64,000 bases of DNA from Pseudomonas sp. UBA4617 (GTDB lineage Bacteria; Pseudomonadota; Gammaproteobacteria; Pseudomonadales; Pseudomonadaceae): NCBI RefSeq assembly GCF_002386445.1, contig NZ_DGIR01000057.1, positions 79,654 through 143,653 on the forward strand, given 5' to 3'. Below are positions 27,609-37,414 of this stretch, in pieces. How positions within the stretch are numbered: the first letter of the stretch is position 1; the number at the start of each line of letters is the position of its first letter. Under the pieces are notes generated by a model, which did no database searches, was not told where the DNA came from, and saw only the letters and a list, made by a program, of their open reading frames with translations. Both the position numbers and the translations under genes were made by a program.

Positions 27609-29522
27609 ATGTCCGTACGACGCACACGCAAAGACGATGGTAGCCAATGGACCGTGGCCGACAGCCGCAGTGTTTATGGCATCCGCCATTGGGGCGCTGG
27701 TTATTTCGCCATCAATGAAGCCGGGCGCGTCGAAGTGCGCCCCAATGGCCCGCAAAGCGCACCGATCGACTTGTTCGAGCAGGTTGACGAACTGCGCCAG
27801 AGTGGCCTGTCGCTGCCATTGCTGGTGCGCTTCCCCGACATTCTGCAGGACCGCGTGCGCCAACTGACCGGTGCCTTCGATGCCAACATCGCGCGCCTGG
27901 AATACCAGAGCAAGTACACCGCGCTGTATCCGATCAAGGTCAACCAGCAGGAGGCGGTGGTGGAAAACATCATCGCCACGCAAAACGTTTCCATCGGCCT
28001 GGAAGCCGGCTCCAAGCCCGAGCTGCTGGCGGTGCTGGCACTGGCGCCGAAGGGCGGCACCATCGTCTGCAACGGTTACAAGGACCGCGAGTTCATCCGC
28101 CTGGCGCTGATGGGCCAGAAGCTTGGCCACAACGTGTTCATCGTCATCGAGAAAGAGTCGGAAGTGGCCCTGGTGATCGACGAGGCCGCCGAGCTCAAGG
28201 TCAAGCCACAGGTCGGCTTGCGTGTACGCCTGTCGTCGCTGGCCTCGAGCAAGTGGGCCGACACCGGTGGCGAGAAGTCCAAGTTCGGTTTGTCCGCCGC
28301 CCAGCTGATCTCGGTGGTGCAGCGCTTCCGCGATGCCGGCCTGGACCAGGGCATCCGCCTGCTGCACTTCCACATGGGTTCGCAGATCGCCAACCTGGCC
28401 GACTACCAGCACGGTTTCAAGGAAGCCATCCGTTACTACGGTGAGCTGCGTGCACTGGGCCTGCCGGTGGACCATATCGACGTCGGCGGTGGCCTGGGCG
28501 TGGACTACGACGGTACCCACTCGCGCAATGCCAGCTCGATCAACTACGACATGGACGACTATGCCGGCGTGGTGGTGGGCATGCTCAAGGAGTTCTGCGA
28601 CGCGCAAGGCCTGCCGCACCCGCACATCTTCTCCGAGAGTGGCCGCTCGCTGACCGCGCACCACGCCATGCTGGTGATCCAGGTAACCGATGTCGAGAAA
28701 CACAACGACGACGTGCCGACCATCGAAAACAAGGAATCCCTGCCCGAGACCGTGCAGTGGCTGGCCGACCTGCTTGGCCCGACCGACATCGAGATGGTGA
28801 CCGAAACCTACTGGCGCGCAACCCATTACATGGGTGACGTGGCCGCGCAGTATGCCGATGGCAAGATCAGCCTGGCCGAGAAGGCCCTGGCCGAGCAATG
28901 CTACTTCGCCGTGTGCCGCCGCCTGCACAACTCGCTGAAGGCCCGACAGCGCTCGCACCGCCAGGTGCTGGACGAACTCAACGACAAGCTGGCCGACAAG
29001 TACATCTGCAACTTCTCGGTGTTCCAGAGCCTGCCGGACACCTGGGCTATCGGCCAAGTGCTGCCGATCATCCCGCTGCACCGTCTGGACGAGGAGCCAA
29101 TGCGCCGCGCCGTGCTGCAGGACCTGACCTGCGACTCCGACGGCAAGATCAACCAGTATGTCGACGAGCAGAGCATCGAGACCAGCATGCCGGTGCATGC
29201 GGTGAAGGAAGGCGAGGACTACCTGCTGGGCGTGTTCCTGGTGGGGGCCTATCAGGAAATCCTCGGTGACATGCACAACCTGTTCGGCGACACCGACTCG
29301 GTGAACATCTACCAGAACGCCGACGGCAGCGTGTACCACGCCGGTATCGAGACCCATGACACCATCGAGGACATGCTGCGCTACGTGCACCTGTCGCCGG
29401 AGGAGTTGATGACTCATTACCGCGACAAGGTGGCCAGCGCCAGGATCACCGCGCGCGAGCGGACCCAGTACCTGGATGCCTTGCGCCTGGGATTGACCCG
29501 GTCTTCGTACCTGTCTTCCTGA
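27609..29522 (+). CDS. speA: Biosynthetic arginine decarboxylase
   Basis: A 637-residue PLP enzyme that turns arginine into agmatine, the first step to putrescine. The alanine-racemase-type barrel carries the PLP Lys in YPIKVNQQE (about residue 107), DVGGGLGVDYDGT, and the C-terminal barrel with DSDGKINQYVDEQ and EDYLLGVFLVGAYQE. Length agrees with E. coli SpeA (about 658). The ATG at 27609 has AGGGA upstream. A clear terminator follows 9 bp after the stop. Confidence 0.97.
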   Translation: MSVRRTRKDDGSQWTVADSRSVYGIRHWGAGYFAINEAGRVEVRPNGPQSAPIDLFEQVDELRQSGLSLPLLVRFPDILQDRVRQLTGAFDANIARLEYQSKYTALYPIKVNQQEAVVENIIATQNVSIGLEAGSKPELLAVLALAPKGGTIVCNGYKDREFIRLALMGQKLGHNVFIVIEKESEVALVIDEAAELKVKPQVGLRVRLSSLASSKWADTGGEKSKFGLSAAQLISVVQRFRDAGLDQGIRLLHFHMGSQIANLADYQHGFKEAIRYYGELRALGLPVDHIDVGGGLGVDYDGTHSRNASSINYDMDDYAGVVVGMLKEFCDAQGLPHPHIFSESGRSLTAHHAMLVIQVTDVEKHNDDVPTIENKESLPETVQWLADLLGPTDIEMVTETYWRATHYMGDVAAQYADGKISLAEKALAEQCYFAVCRRLHNSLKARQRSHRQVLDELNDKLADKYICNFSVFQSLPDTWAIGQVLPIIPLHRLDEEPMRRAVLQDLTCDSDGKINQYVDEQSIETSMPVHAVKEGEDYLLGVFLVGAYQEILGDMHNLFGDTDSVNIYQNADGSVYHAGIETHDTIEDMLRYVHLSPEELMTHYRDKVASARITARERTQYLDALRLGLTRSSYLSS

Positions 29523-29530
29523 CTGCAAGA

Positions 29531-29557
29531 GGGGCCGCTATGCGGCCCCTTCTTTTT
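29531..29557 (+). terminator. Intrinsic terminator of speA
   Basis: GGGGCCGC-TAT-GCGGCCCC is a perfect 8-bp stem followed by TTCTTTTTC. It separates speA from the convergent low-GC islet. Confidence 0.93.
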
Positions 29558-29989
29558 CTACTTTGGGTGAGCTGTTGCCGTGAGCTCGATGGTGATTGGC
29601 ACAACAGCACCATTCTCTTTGAGAATCGATGTGCTCGAATAGCTGTACACCGTATCCTGAGTTCGGGCCGCTATTTTCAAACCCTCCACGTGCTCTATCG
29701 CGCCAGATTGCCGTGTCACCAGAAAAGGTTCAAGTCTCTTTAGATTCGGTAGTACTTGCTCATTTCGCTGGGTTTGTTCAGCCACAAAGTACAAATAAAT
29801 CAGCGGCACCGTCGCCCCACCGTCATTGCTTAGCACTTCATAGACTGCGCTGTGTTTGCCGATCGGCGTGACAGAAACAACCTTGGTCAATACAGGTTTG
29901 GAGCCTGAGGTGAGAATCCATAGGGCTTGTCCGAGGGCGAGCAGAAGCAAGGCGGCTATCAGCCATTTAGTAGCCGAACGTCTTTGCAT
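29558..29989 (-). CDS. Membrane-anchored small protein, candidate immunity to the Ntox44-like toxin
   Basis: A 143-residue protein with one N-terminal membrane segment (WLIAALLLLALGQALWIL, about residues 9-26) and a soluble periplasm-facing domain (VSVTPIGKHSAVYEVL, VPLIYLYFVAEQTQ, YSYSSTSILKENG). I do not recognise the family. It begins at ATG 29989, inside the 3' end of the toxin-like gene (23-bp overlap), so the two are co-transcribed and probably coupled. The order toxin then small membrane protein suggests immunity, by inference only. Base composition is lower in GC than the flanks, a sign of transfer. Confidence 0.65.
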   Translation of the reverse strand: MQRRSATKWLIAALLLLALGQALWILTSGSKPVLTKVVSVTPIGKHSAVYEVLSNDGGATVPLIYLYFVAEQTQRNEQVLPNLKRLEPFLVTRQSGAIEHVEGLKIAARTQDTVYSYSSTSILKENGAVVPITIELTATAHPK

Positions 29990-30353
29990 ATCTGATACCT
30001 GCCTTGATCCATTCCTGATCTTCGGGATCGTCACCATAAGGCGGGTCCCCCCACCACGAGCCAAATGTAGAGTTACTGGTGCCTGCACGGCTTTGCGCCC
30101 ACCCGGCGCCTCTCAACAAGAATTCTTCCGAGAGACCAGCAGCAGTTCCGGTTGCGCCGTAATTGAAATTTCCCAAGGCCTCATACTTCCTTCCTTGTTG
30201 CTTGTAATCCCACTTACCTCCATTTCGAACCATGGAATAGAACCACGATATTAGAAAGCCGGTGCCGCCATTTTTGAAGTAATCACGCTCTAGGCTGGCA
30301 GCATGCATGTTGCTCATTACACAGACGCCAGAAGGTGCAGGTAGGGGGTACAT
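29967..30353 (-). CDS. Stand-alone polymorphic toxin domain (Ntox44-like)
   Basis: A 128-residue protein whose body (from about residue 31: FLISWFYSMVRNGGKWDYKQ, then YEALGNFNYGATGTAAG, and a DDPED tail) resembles the type 44 polymorphic toxin domain, a predicted nuclease normally found at the C-terminus of large secreted toxins. Here it is free-standing, with its own AAGGAG site before ATG 30353, so it is not simply a cut end lacking a start. There is no clear signal peptide or export domain. The gene lies in visibly AT-richer DNA and overlaps the presumed immunity gene. The family call is from memory of the motif; activity is untested. Confidence 0.7.
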   Translation of the reverse strand: MYPLPAPSGVCVMSNMHAASLERDYFKNGGTGFLISWFYSMVRNGGKWDYKQQGRKYEALGNFNYGATGTAAGLSEEFLLRGAGWAQSRAGTSNSTFGSWWGDPPYGDDPEDQEWIKAGIRYAKTFGY

Positions 30354-30454
30354 GATGGCTCCTTGCTCATGGCATGGCTAAGATGACGACCCCTCCGTGG
30401 GCAGAGCTCTTTTTTTGCCTTGAGCCATCTAATGCAGTCAACTGAGCAATTCTT

Positions 30455-31810
30455 TCATATTGTGTTCTCCTGCTCCGCCACCCACTTGCCTTGCAGGTTC
30501 AATTTCCACCCTAACCACCCCAACGTCACCGCCCGCAACGCCATGAATCCGAGAAAGGCCAACCACAACCCATGGTTGCCTAGCCCGCTCATGCCCACCC
30601 CAAAGGGCAGCGCAATCAGCACCGACAGCAACATCGCATTACGCATCTCCCGCGCTCGGGTCGCACCAATGAACAACCCGTCCAGCAGATAACTCCACAC
30701 CGCAATCAACGGCAGTAGCGCCAGATACGGCAGGTACGGATAAGCCGCCGCCCGCACGCTATCAATATTGGTCTGCAAGTCGATGAACAGGTGCCCGCCG
30801 AGCAGGAACACACCGGCAAACCCCAGGCTGATGATCAGCGACCAGCCACAGGCCACCACCAGCGAGCGGCGCAAGGTATCCCGGTCCCGCGCACCGATGG
30901 CATGCCCGCACAGCGCCTCCACTGCGTGCGCCAGGCCATCGAGGGCGTAAGCGGTGAGCAGCAGCCCGTTGAGCAGCAGGGCATTGGCTGCCACCGTGGC
31001 TTCACCCAGGCGCGCACCCTGCACGGTGATCAGGAGGAACACCAGCTGCAGCGCCAGGCTGCGCAGGAAGATGTCGCGGTTCACCGCCAGCAATGGCCGC
31101 CAGGCCTGCCAGCGCTTGAGTGCTGCCCAGGCGATCTGCCCCGGATAGGCACGCAGGGCCGGACGGGTCAGGGCAAGGCCGAGCAACGCGGCACTCCATT
31201 CGGCGATCACCGAGGCCCGTGCCGAGCCCAGCACGCCCCAGTTCAGGCCCAGCACGAACCACAGGTTGAGAGCGACGTTCAGCAGGTTGGTGGTCAGCAG
31301 AATCGCCAGCGGCGCCCGCGCGTTCTGTGTGCCGAGGAACCAGCCGACCAGCGCATAACTGGCCAGCGCTGCCGGCAGGCCGAGCAATCGGGTGTGGAAG
31401 AAGTCTTCGGTGGATTGCTGCAACGCCTCGCTTGGCTGCATGGCGTGCAGCGCCAGCTGGCTGAAGGGCAGGGCAAGCAGGCCGATCAGCAGGGCAAAGG
31501 CCACCGCCAGCAGCAGGCCCTGCACCAGCACCTGGCGCAGCGCCGCGCCGTCGGCACGCCCGGCCGCCTGGGCGGCGAAGCCGGTGGAACCCATGCGCAG
31601 GAAACCCATCAGGCCGACCATGAAGGTGAACAGCGTGGCGCCCACGGCCACGGCGCCAAGCTGATGGGCATGGGGCAGGTGGCCGATGACGGTGCTGTCG
31701 ACCAGGGCGACCAGCGGCACGGAAATATTCGACAGGATCATCGGCGCAGCCAGCGCCCAGACCTTGTTGTGGGTGGGACGATGCTGCCAGTCGGTGGCCA
31801 GTTGCGACAT
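30455..31810 (-). CDS. MATE-family efflux transporter (DinF-like)
   Basis: A 451-residue multidrug/sodium or proton antiporter of the MATE family with about twelve hydrophobic segments. Features are VWALAAPMILSNISVPLVAL at the N-terminus, DSTVIGHL, GSTGFAAQA and, in the second half, ALDGLAHAVEALCGHAIG, which resembles DinF. The start at 31810 (AAGGAT upstream) removes a charged leader that is not family-like. Substrate unknown. In E. coli dinF is SOS-linked, but no LexA box was recognised here. Confidence 0.92.
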   Translation of the reverse strand: MSQLATDWQHRPTHNKVWALAAPMILSNISVPLVALVDSTVIGHLPHAHQLGAVAVGATLFTFMVGLMGFLRMGSTGFAAQAAGRADGAALRQVLVQGLLLAVAFALLIGLLALPFSQLALHAMQPSEALQQSTEDFFHTRLLGLPAALASYALVGWFLGTQNARAPLAILLTTNLLNVALNLWFVLGLNWGVLGSARASVIAEWSAALLGLALTRPALRAYPGQIAWAALKRWQAWRPLLAVNRDIFLRSLALQLVFLLITVQGARLGEATVAANALLLNGLLLTAYALDGLAHAVEALCGHAIGARDRDTLRRSLVVACGWSLIISLGFAGVFLLGGHLFIDLQTNIDSVRAAAYPYLPYLALLPLIAVWSYLLDGLFIGATRAREMRNAMLLSVLIALPFGVGMSGLGNHGLWLAFLGFMALRAVTLGWLGWKLNLQGKWVAEQENTI

Positions 31811-31977
31811 TGGAATCCTTGCTCGATCAGGGTCCGCTTCAACGATGGCCACAGTGTAACGGCCGTGCCACCCATTCGCGCGCCCCGTCACACCTCGCGT
31901 GCAACATAGGGTACTGCGCCTGCGTTTGCGCTATAGTTGCTGCCCTCACGTACACCCTGCCAAAGAGTTTCTACTCC

Positions 31978-34900
31978 ATGTTCAACAAAGGATTGTTGCT
32001 GGCCTGTGCGCTGGCTTTGCTCAGTGCCTGTGACTCTTCGACACCGGACAAACCCGCACCGGCCGAAAAACCGGCGGCCAGCGCGCCCGCCGCAGCCCCC
32101 GCAGCCCAACGCGAAGACCCGGCCGTACTCGCCAAGCGCTACGAAGGTCGCGAGCTTACCGTGCTGGATGTCTCCGAAGTGCAGCTCGATGGCGCTGCCA
32201 CGCTGTCGATCAGTTTCTCCGCGCCGCTGGATGCCAAGCAGGACCTGGCTACCAAGGTGCACCTGGTCGACACCGTCAAAGGCAAGCTCGACGGCGCCTG
32301 GGAACTCTCCGACAACCAGATGGAGCTGCGCCTGCGCCACCTGGAGCCGCAGCGCAAGCTGGTGCTGACCGTCGACAAGGGCCTGCTGGCCGTCAACGGC
32401 AAGCAGCTGGAAGAGGAGTCGATCACCCGCCTGGAAACCCGCGACATGCAGCCGACCATCGGCTTCGCCAGCCGCGGTTCGCTGTTGCCCACGCGTCTGG
32501 CCGAGGGCCTGCCGGTGATTGCCCTGAACGTGGACAAGGTCGATGTCGAGTTCTTCCGGGTCAAGCCGGAAATGCTCTCGACCTTCCTGGCCAACTGGGG
32601 GCGTAACAGCAGCCTGTACTACTACCAGTCCAAGGAAACCCTGGACATGGCCGCGCTGGTCTACAGCGGCCGCTTCGACCTCAACCCCGCGCGCAACACC
32701 CGCGAGACCGTGCTGCTGCCGATCGCCGGCATCAAGCCGCTGCAGGAGCCAGGCGTATACCTGGCGGTGATGCGGGCCTCGGGCACCTACGACTACTCGC
32801 AGCCGGCGACGCTGTTCACCCTGAGCGACATCGGCGTGTCCGCGCACCGTTACCGCGACCGCCTCGATGTGTTCGCCCAGGCGCTGGAAGGCGGCAAGGC
32901 GATGAGCGGCGTCAACCTGGAAATCCATGACGACAAGGGCAAGCTGCTGGCACAGGCCAGCACCGATGGCGATGGTCACGCCCAACTGCCAATCACGCCC
33001 AAGGCCGACACCCTGATCGCTACCCAGGGCGTGCACACCACCCTGTTGCGCCTGAATACCGCGGCGCTGGACCTGGCCGAGTTCGATATCACCGGGCCCC
33101 AGGCCAACCCGCTGCAGTTCTTCATCTTCGGCCCACGTGACCTGTACCGCCCAGGCGAAACCGTGCTGCTCAATGGCCTGCTGCGCGACCAGGACGGCAA
33201 GCCGGTCAAAGCCCAGCCGGTAAGCGTGGAAGTGCGCCGACCTGATGAGCAGGTCAGCCGCAAGTTCGTCTGGGAGGCCGACAGCAATGGCCTTTACCAG
33301 TATCAGCTACAACTGGCCACCGAGGCCCCGACCGGCCGCTGGCAGCTGTTGCTGGACCTCGGCGGCGGGCGCAAGCAGGTGCATGAATTCCTTGTCGAAG
33401 ACTTCCTGCCTGAGCGCCTGGCGCTGGAGCTCAAGGGCAGCAGTACACCGCTGTCGCCTGACGAGAATGCGCGCATCCGGGTCAATGGTCGTTATCTCTA
33501 CGGTGCCCCGGCAGCCGGCAATCGCCTGAGCGGCCAGGCCTATGTCCGCCCGCTGCGCGAGGCGGTACCTGCGTTACCCGGCTACCAGTTCGGCTCGGTC
33601 ACTGAAACCGAGCTGAACCAGGACCTGGAGCTGGACGAGGTCACCCTCGACCAGGCCGGCAAGGCCGTGGTCGAAATCGAAAGCCGTTGGGCTGAAGCCC
33701 GCTCGCCGCTGCAACTGACCGTGCAGGCCAGCCTGCAGGAGTCGGGTGGCCGGCCGATTACCCGGCGCCTGGAACAACCCATCTGGCCGGCCGAGCGCCT
33801 GCCAGGGCTGCGTGGCCTGTTCGACGGTGAGGAAACCGACAGTGACGCGCCGGTGGAATTCGAGTTCCTGGTGGCCGACCGCGACGGCAACAAGCTGGCC
33901 GCCAAGGACCTCAAGGTGCGGTTGATCCGCGAGCGCCGTGACTATTACTGGAACTACTCGCAAAACGATGGCTGGAGCTACGCCTACAACGAGAAGTTCC
34001 TCACCCAGAGCGAAGAGACCGTCAGCGTCAAGGCCGGCTCCACCGCCAAGCTGAGCTTCCCGGTTGAATGGGGGCCGTACCGCGTCGAAGTGGAAGACCC
34101 GCAGACCGGCCTGGTGTCGAGCGAGCGCTTCTGGGCTGGCTACCGTGCCCAGGACAACGCCGAAGGCGGCGCGGTGCGCCCGGACCAGGTCAAGCTGGCG
34201 CTGGATAAGCCATCCTATGCCGACGGCGCGACCGCGAAGGTCACCGTTACCCCGCCGGCCGCCGGCAGTGGCTACCTGATGATCGAGTCGAGCGACGGCC
34301 CGCTGTGGTGGCAGGAAATCGACGTGCCCGCCGAAGGCAAGACCTTTGACGTGGAGCTGGACGAGAAGTGGGCGCGCCATGACCTGTACATCAGCGCACT
34401 GGTGATCCGCCCCGGTGAGCGCAAGGCCAATGCCACGCCGAAACGTGCGGTGGGCGTGCTGCACCTGCCGCTGGACCGTGCCGAGCGCAAGCTGGCGGTC
34501 AGCCTGCAGGCCCCGGAAAAGATGCGCCCGAAACAGCCGCTGACGGTCAAGGTCAAGGCCGCCAACGCCGATGGCAGTATCCCCAAACAGGTGCGTGTGC
34601 TGTTGTCGGCGGTGGATGTGGGCATCCTCAACATCACCGACTTCAAGACCCCCGACCCGTTCGCCAGCCTGTTCGGGCGCAAGGCCTATGGTGCCGACCA
34701 GCTGGATATCTACGGCCAGTTGATCGAAGCCGGCCAAGGCCGCCTGGCCAGCCTGGCGTTCGGCGGTGACGCGGCGATGGCCAAGGGCGGCAAACGCCCC
34801 AATACCACCGTGACCATCGTTGCCCAGCAGAGCCTGCCGGTGACCCTCGACGACAAGGGCGAGGGCCAGGGCACGGTCGATATTCCCGATTTCAACGGCG

Positions 34901-36879
34901 AGCTGCGGCTGATGGCCCAGGCCTGGACCGAGGAACATTTCGGCATGGCTGAAGGCAAGACGGTGGTCGCCGCGCCACTGATTGCCGAGCTTTCGGCGCC
35001 GCGCTTCCTCGCTGGTGGTGACCGCACCAGCCTGGCGCTGGACCTGTCCAACCTGTCTGGCCGTGCCCAGCAGCTGAACGTTGAAATCACTACCGAAGGC
35101 CAGCTGAGCCTGGCGGCCAGTGCCCAGCAGAACGTCACCCTGGCCGAGGGCCAGCGCTCGACGCTGATGATCCCGGTACAGGCCCAGGGTGGCTTGGGCC
35201 AGGGCAAGGTGCATGTACGGGTCACGGGCCTGCAACTGCCGAACGAGCCGACCGGCGCGTTCGAGCGTGAGTGGACGCTGGGCGTGCGCCCGGCCTACCC
35301 GGCGATGCTCAAGCATTACCGTGTGGCCTTGAAGGACCAGCCGTGGAGCCTGCCTGAAGCGGACCTGGCCGCCTTCGAGCCTGCCGGCCTGGAAGCCACG
35401 CTGGCTTTGTCGAGCCGGCCGCCGCTGAACCTGGGCGAGCAGATCCGTGCCCTCGAAGCCTACCCGTACGGATGCCTGGAGCAGACCACCAGTGGCCTGT
35501 ACCCGTCGCTGTACGCGGACGCCGACAGCCTCAAGCGCCTGGGCATCAAGGGCGAACCGGCGGATGTGCGCAAGCGCAAGATCGAAATGGGTATCGAGCA
35601 CCTGTTGGGCATGCAGCGCTACAACGGTAGCTTCGGCCTGTGGAGCTCGGACAGCGAAGAAGAGTACTGGCTGACCGCCTATGTTACCGACTTCCTGCTG
35701 CGTGCCCGTGATCAGGGCTACGGCGTACCGGCTGAAGCACTGAAGAAGGCCAGCGAGCGCCTCCTGCGTTATGTACAGGAGCGCAACCTGATCGAAGTCG
35801 ACTACAGCGACAACGCCGAGCACACCCGCTTTGCCGTTCAGGCCTACGCCGCATTGGTGTTGGCGCGTAGCCAGCAGGCGCCGTTGGGCGCCCTGCGTGG
35901 CCTGTTCGAACGCCGCGCCGATGCTCGCTCCGGCCTGCCGCTGGTGCAGCTGGCGGTGGCACTGGACAAGATGGGCGACAAGCCACGCGCCAACCAAGCC
36001 TTGCAGGCTGGCCTGGCCATCAGCCGCAGCAAGGGCTGGATGGCCGATTACGGCAGCTCGCTGCGTGACCAGGCGCTGATCCTGGCATTGCTGCAGGAGA
36101 ACGACATGGCCAGCAGCAAGGTCGACCAGCGGCTGTTCGCCTTGTCCGACGAGCTGGCAGCCAACCGCTGGTTGTCAACCCAGGAACGCAATGCGCTGTT
36201 CCTGGCTGGCCGTGGCCTGCTGGGCAAGCCGGAAGGCCAGTGGCAGGCACGTCTGGACAGCGCTGGTGAGGTGCGTGAGTTCAACAATGCCGAGTCCGGC
36301 ATGAAGCTGGAAGGCCCGCTGCTGGCCTCGCCGCTGACTGTACAGAACCAGGGCAGCGAGACGCTGTACCAGCAACTGACCCTGTCGGGTTACCCGCGCC
36401 AGGCACAGCCAGCGGGTGGCAACGGCATGCAGATCCGTCGTGAGTACCTGGGCATGAATGGCCAGCCGCTGGACCTGCACGGCCTGCGCAGTGGTGATCT
36501 GGTGCTGGTGCACCTGGCGCTCAAGGCCGACAGCCCGGTGCCGGATGCGCTGGTAGTGGATTTGCTGCCGGCTGGCCTGGAACTGGAAAACCAGAACCTG
36601 GCGCAGAGCGCCGCCAGCCTGGATAACGCCAGCAGCGCGGTGAAGGAGTGGCGCGATTCGATGCAGAACGCCAGCCTGGTGCATCAGGAGTACCGTGATG
36701 ACCGCTACGTCGCCGCGCTCAAGCTCGATGGCTACGGCACCACCCACCTGCTGTACCTGGCGCGCGCGGTAACTCCGGGTACCTACCGCGTACCCCCGCC
36801 GCAGGTCGAGTCGATGTACCGGCCTAACCTGCAGGCCGTGGGCGATGGGCAAGGGGAAATGACCGTCAGAGCCCGCTAG
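31978..36879 (+). CDS. Bacterial alpha-2-macroglobulin lipoprotein (YfhM-like)
   Basis: A 1633-residue lipoprotein (LLACALALLSACDSS, lipobox LSAC) of the bacterial alpha-2-macroglobulin family, thought to trap foreign proteases in the periplasm. It has MG domains, then the thioester site PYGCLEQ (Cys1166 and Gln1169 would form the thioester), then a helical thioester domain (GSFGLWSSDSEEEYWLTAYV). Length matches E. coli YfhM (1653). I chose the ATG at 31978 to begin with the signal peptide. pbpC, its usual partner in wall repair and defence, lies 0.5 kb away, separated by a REP pair and a small membrane protein gene. Confidence 0.96.
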   Translation: MFNKGLLLACALALLSACDSSTPDKPAPAEKPAASAPAAAPAAQREDPAVLAKRYEGRELTVLDVSEVQLDGAATLSISFSAPLDAKQDLATKVHLVDTVKGKLDGAWELSDNQMELRLRHLEPQRKLVLTVDKGLLAVNGKQLEEESITRLETRDMQPTIGFASRGSLLPTRLAEGLPVIALNVDKVDVEFFRVKPEMLSTFLANWGRNSSLYYYQSKETLDMAALVYSGRFDLNPARNTRETVLLPIAGIKPLQEPGVYLAVMRASGTYDYSQPATLFTLSDIGVSAHRYRDRLDVFAQALEGGKAMSGVNLEIHDDKGKLLAQASTDGDGHAQLPITPKADTLIATQGVHTTLLRLNTAALDLAEFDITGPQANPLQFFIFGPRDLYRPGETVLLNGLLRDQDGKPVKAQPVSVEVRRPDEQVSRKFVWEADSNGLYQYQLQLATEAPTGRWQLLLDLGGGRKQVHEFLVEDFLPERLALELKGSSTPLSPDENARIRVNGRYLYGAPAAGNRLSGQAYVRPLREAVPALPGYQFGSVTETELNQDLELDEVTLDQAGKAVVEIESRWAEARSPLQLTVQASLQESGGRPITRRLEQPIWPAERLPGLRGLFDGEETDSDAPVEFEFLVADRDGNKLAAKDLKVRLIRERRDYYWNYSQNDGWSYAYNEKFLTQSEETVSVKAGSTAKLSFPVEWGPYRVEVEDPQTGLVSSERFWAGYRAQDNAEGGAVRPDQVKLALDKPSYADGATAKVTVTPPAAGSGYLMIESSDGPLWWQEIDVPAEGKTFDVELDEKWARHDLYISALVIRPGERKANATPKRAVGVLHLPLDRAERKLAVSLQAPEKMRPKQPLTVKVKAANADGSIPKQVRVLLSAVDVGILNITDFKTPDPFASLFGRKAYGADQLDIYGQLIEAGQGRLASLAFGGDAAMAKGGKRPNTTVTIVAQQSLPVTLDDKGEGQGTVDIPDFNGELRLMAQAWTEEHFGMAEGKTVVAAPLIAELSAPRFLAGGDRTSLALDLSNLSGRAQQLNVEITTEGQLSLAASAQQNVTLAEGQRSTLMIPVQAQGGLGQGKVHVRVTGLQLPNEPTGAFEREWTLGVRPAYPAMLKHYRVALKDQPWSLPEADLAAFEPAGLEATLALSSRPPLNLGEQIRALEAYPYGCLEQTTSGLYPSLYADADSLKRLGIKGEPADVRKRKIEMGIEHLLGMQRYNGSFGLWSSDSEEEYWLTAYVTDFLLRARDQGYGVPAEALKKASERLLRYVQERNLIEVDYSDNAEHTRFAVQAYAALVLARSQQAPLGALRGLFERRADARSGLPLVQLAVALDKMGDKPRANQALQAGLAISRSKGWMADYGSSLRDQALILALLQENDMASSKVDQRLFALSDELAANRWLSTQERNALFLAGRGLLGKPEGQWQARLDSAGEVREFNNAESGMKLEGPLLASPLTVQNQGSETLYQQLTLSGYPRQAQPAGGNGMQIRREYLGMNGQPLDLHGLRSGDLVLVHLALKADSPVPDALVVDLLPAGLELENQNLAQSAASLDNASSAVKEWRDSMQNASLVHQEYRDDRYVAALKLDGYGTTHLLYLARAVTPGTYRVPPPQVESMYRPNLQAVGDGQGEMTVRAR

Positions 36880-36894
36880 GGCGATGCGGTCTGG

Positions 36895-37028
36895 TGTAGG
36901 AGCGGCCTTGTGCCGCGAAAGGGCCGCAACGCGGCCCCATTGCCTGCGTACGCGAAACGGCAGATAGACCGCGTCGCCAGGTTGTGCGGCCGTTGCGCGC
37001 CCGATCGCGACACAAGGCCGCTCCTACA
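36895..37028. repeat. REP-like inverted pair with 18-bp perfect ends
   Basis: TGTAGGAGCGGCCTTGTG (36895-36912) and CACAAGGCCGCTCCTACA (37011-37028) are perfect inverted repeats. Each is followed inward by a TCGCGA/CCGCGA-like core, and the left unit also by a GGGCCGC/GCGGCCC stem. Same family as 5-104 and 3620-3745. It lies between convergent genes and could act as an mRNA 3' stabiliser. Confidence 0.85.
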
Positions 37029-37043
37029 CGATCGGTGCATCAA

Positions 37044-37337
37044 TCAGTGAATCACCCAGCTCATCACCCACAACCCCAAGACCAGCCAGATGATCCCGAG
37101 GATGATCGAGGCACGCATGAACGCCCGGATGGCCGAGTACAGCAGCATCAGCCCGATGATCAGGGCGAGAATGCTGAGCAACGAGGTATCCATGCCCAAG
37201 GTGCGGGCCAGGCCATCGATGAAATTGCCACCGGCGTTGGCCAGCAGATTGAACAAGCCGCTGAATATGTCGACGATGAAGCGTATCAACGAGCCCAGTG
37301 CCTGGCCCAGCCACTCGAAAAAACCTTCTACATGCAT
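37044..37337 (-). CDS. Small conserved membrane protein of unknown function
   Basis: A 97-residue protein with three likely hydrophobic helices: LGSLIRFIVDIFSGLFNLLA, LLSILALIIGLMLLYSAI and ASIILGIIWLVLGLWVMSW. There are no recognisable motifs. ATG 37337 has AGGAAG upstream. It is divergent from pbpC (77 bp apart) and convergent with the macroglobulin gene. I do not recognise the family; a role in the envelope is only suggested by its neighbours. Confidence 0.75.
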   Translation of the reverse strand: MHVEGFFEWLGQALGSLIRFIVDIFSGLFNLLANAGGNFIDGLARTLGMDTSLLSILALIIGLMLLYSAIRAFMRASIILGIIWLVLGLWVMSWVIH

Positions 37338-37414
37338 AGTTGCTTCCTGATGAACGAATCGGCGAGGTTACCGTCCCCAAGCCTTTGGCCATCACCTGGC
37401 CAGGTCGGTTCCCG

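Noticed and set aside
29967..30353. Toxin-like gene as a 3' fragment of a larger Rhs-type gene
   Set aside because: It has its own start with a strong AAGGAG site, and no upstream in-frame remains of a larger toxin are seen in the 100 bp before the MATE gene.
33574..35997. 807-codon minus-strand frame inside the macroglobulin gene
   Set aside because: Shadow of a highly biased gene; no signal, no motif, no start site.
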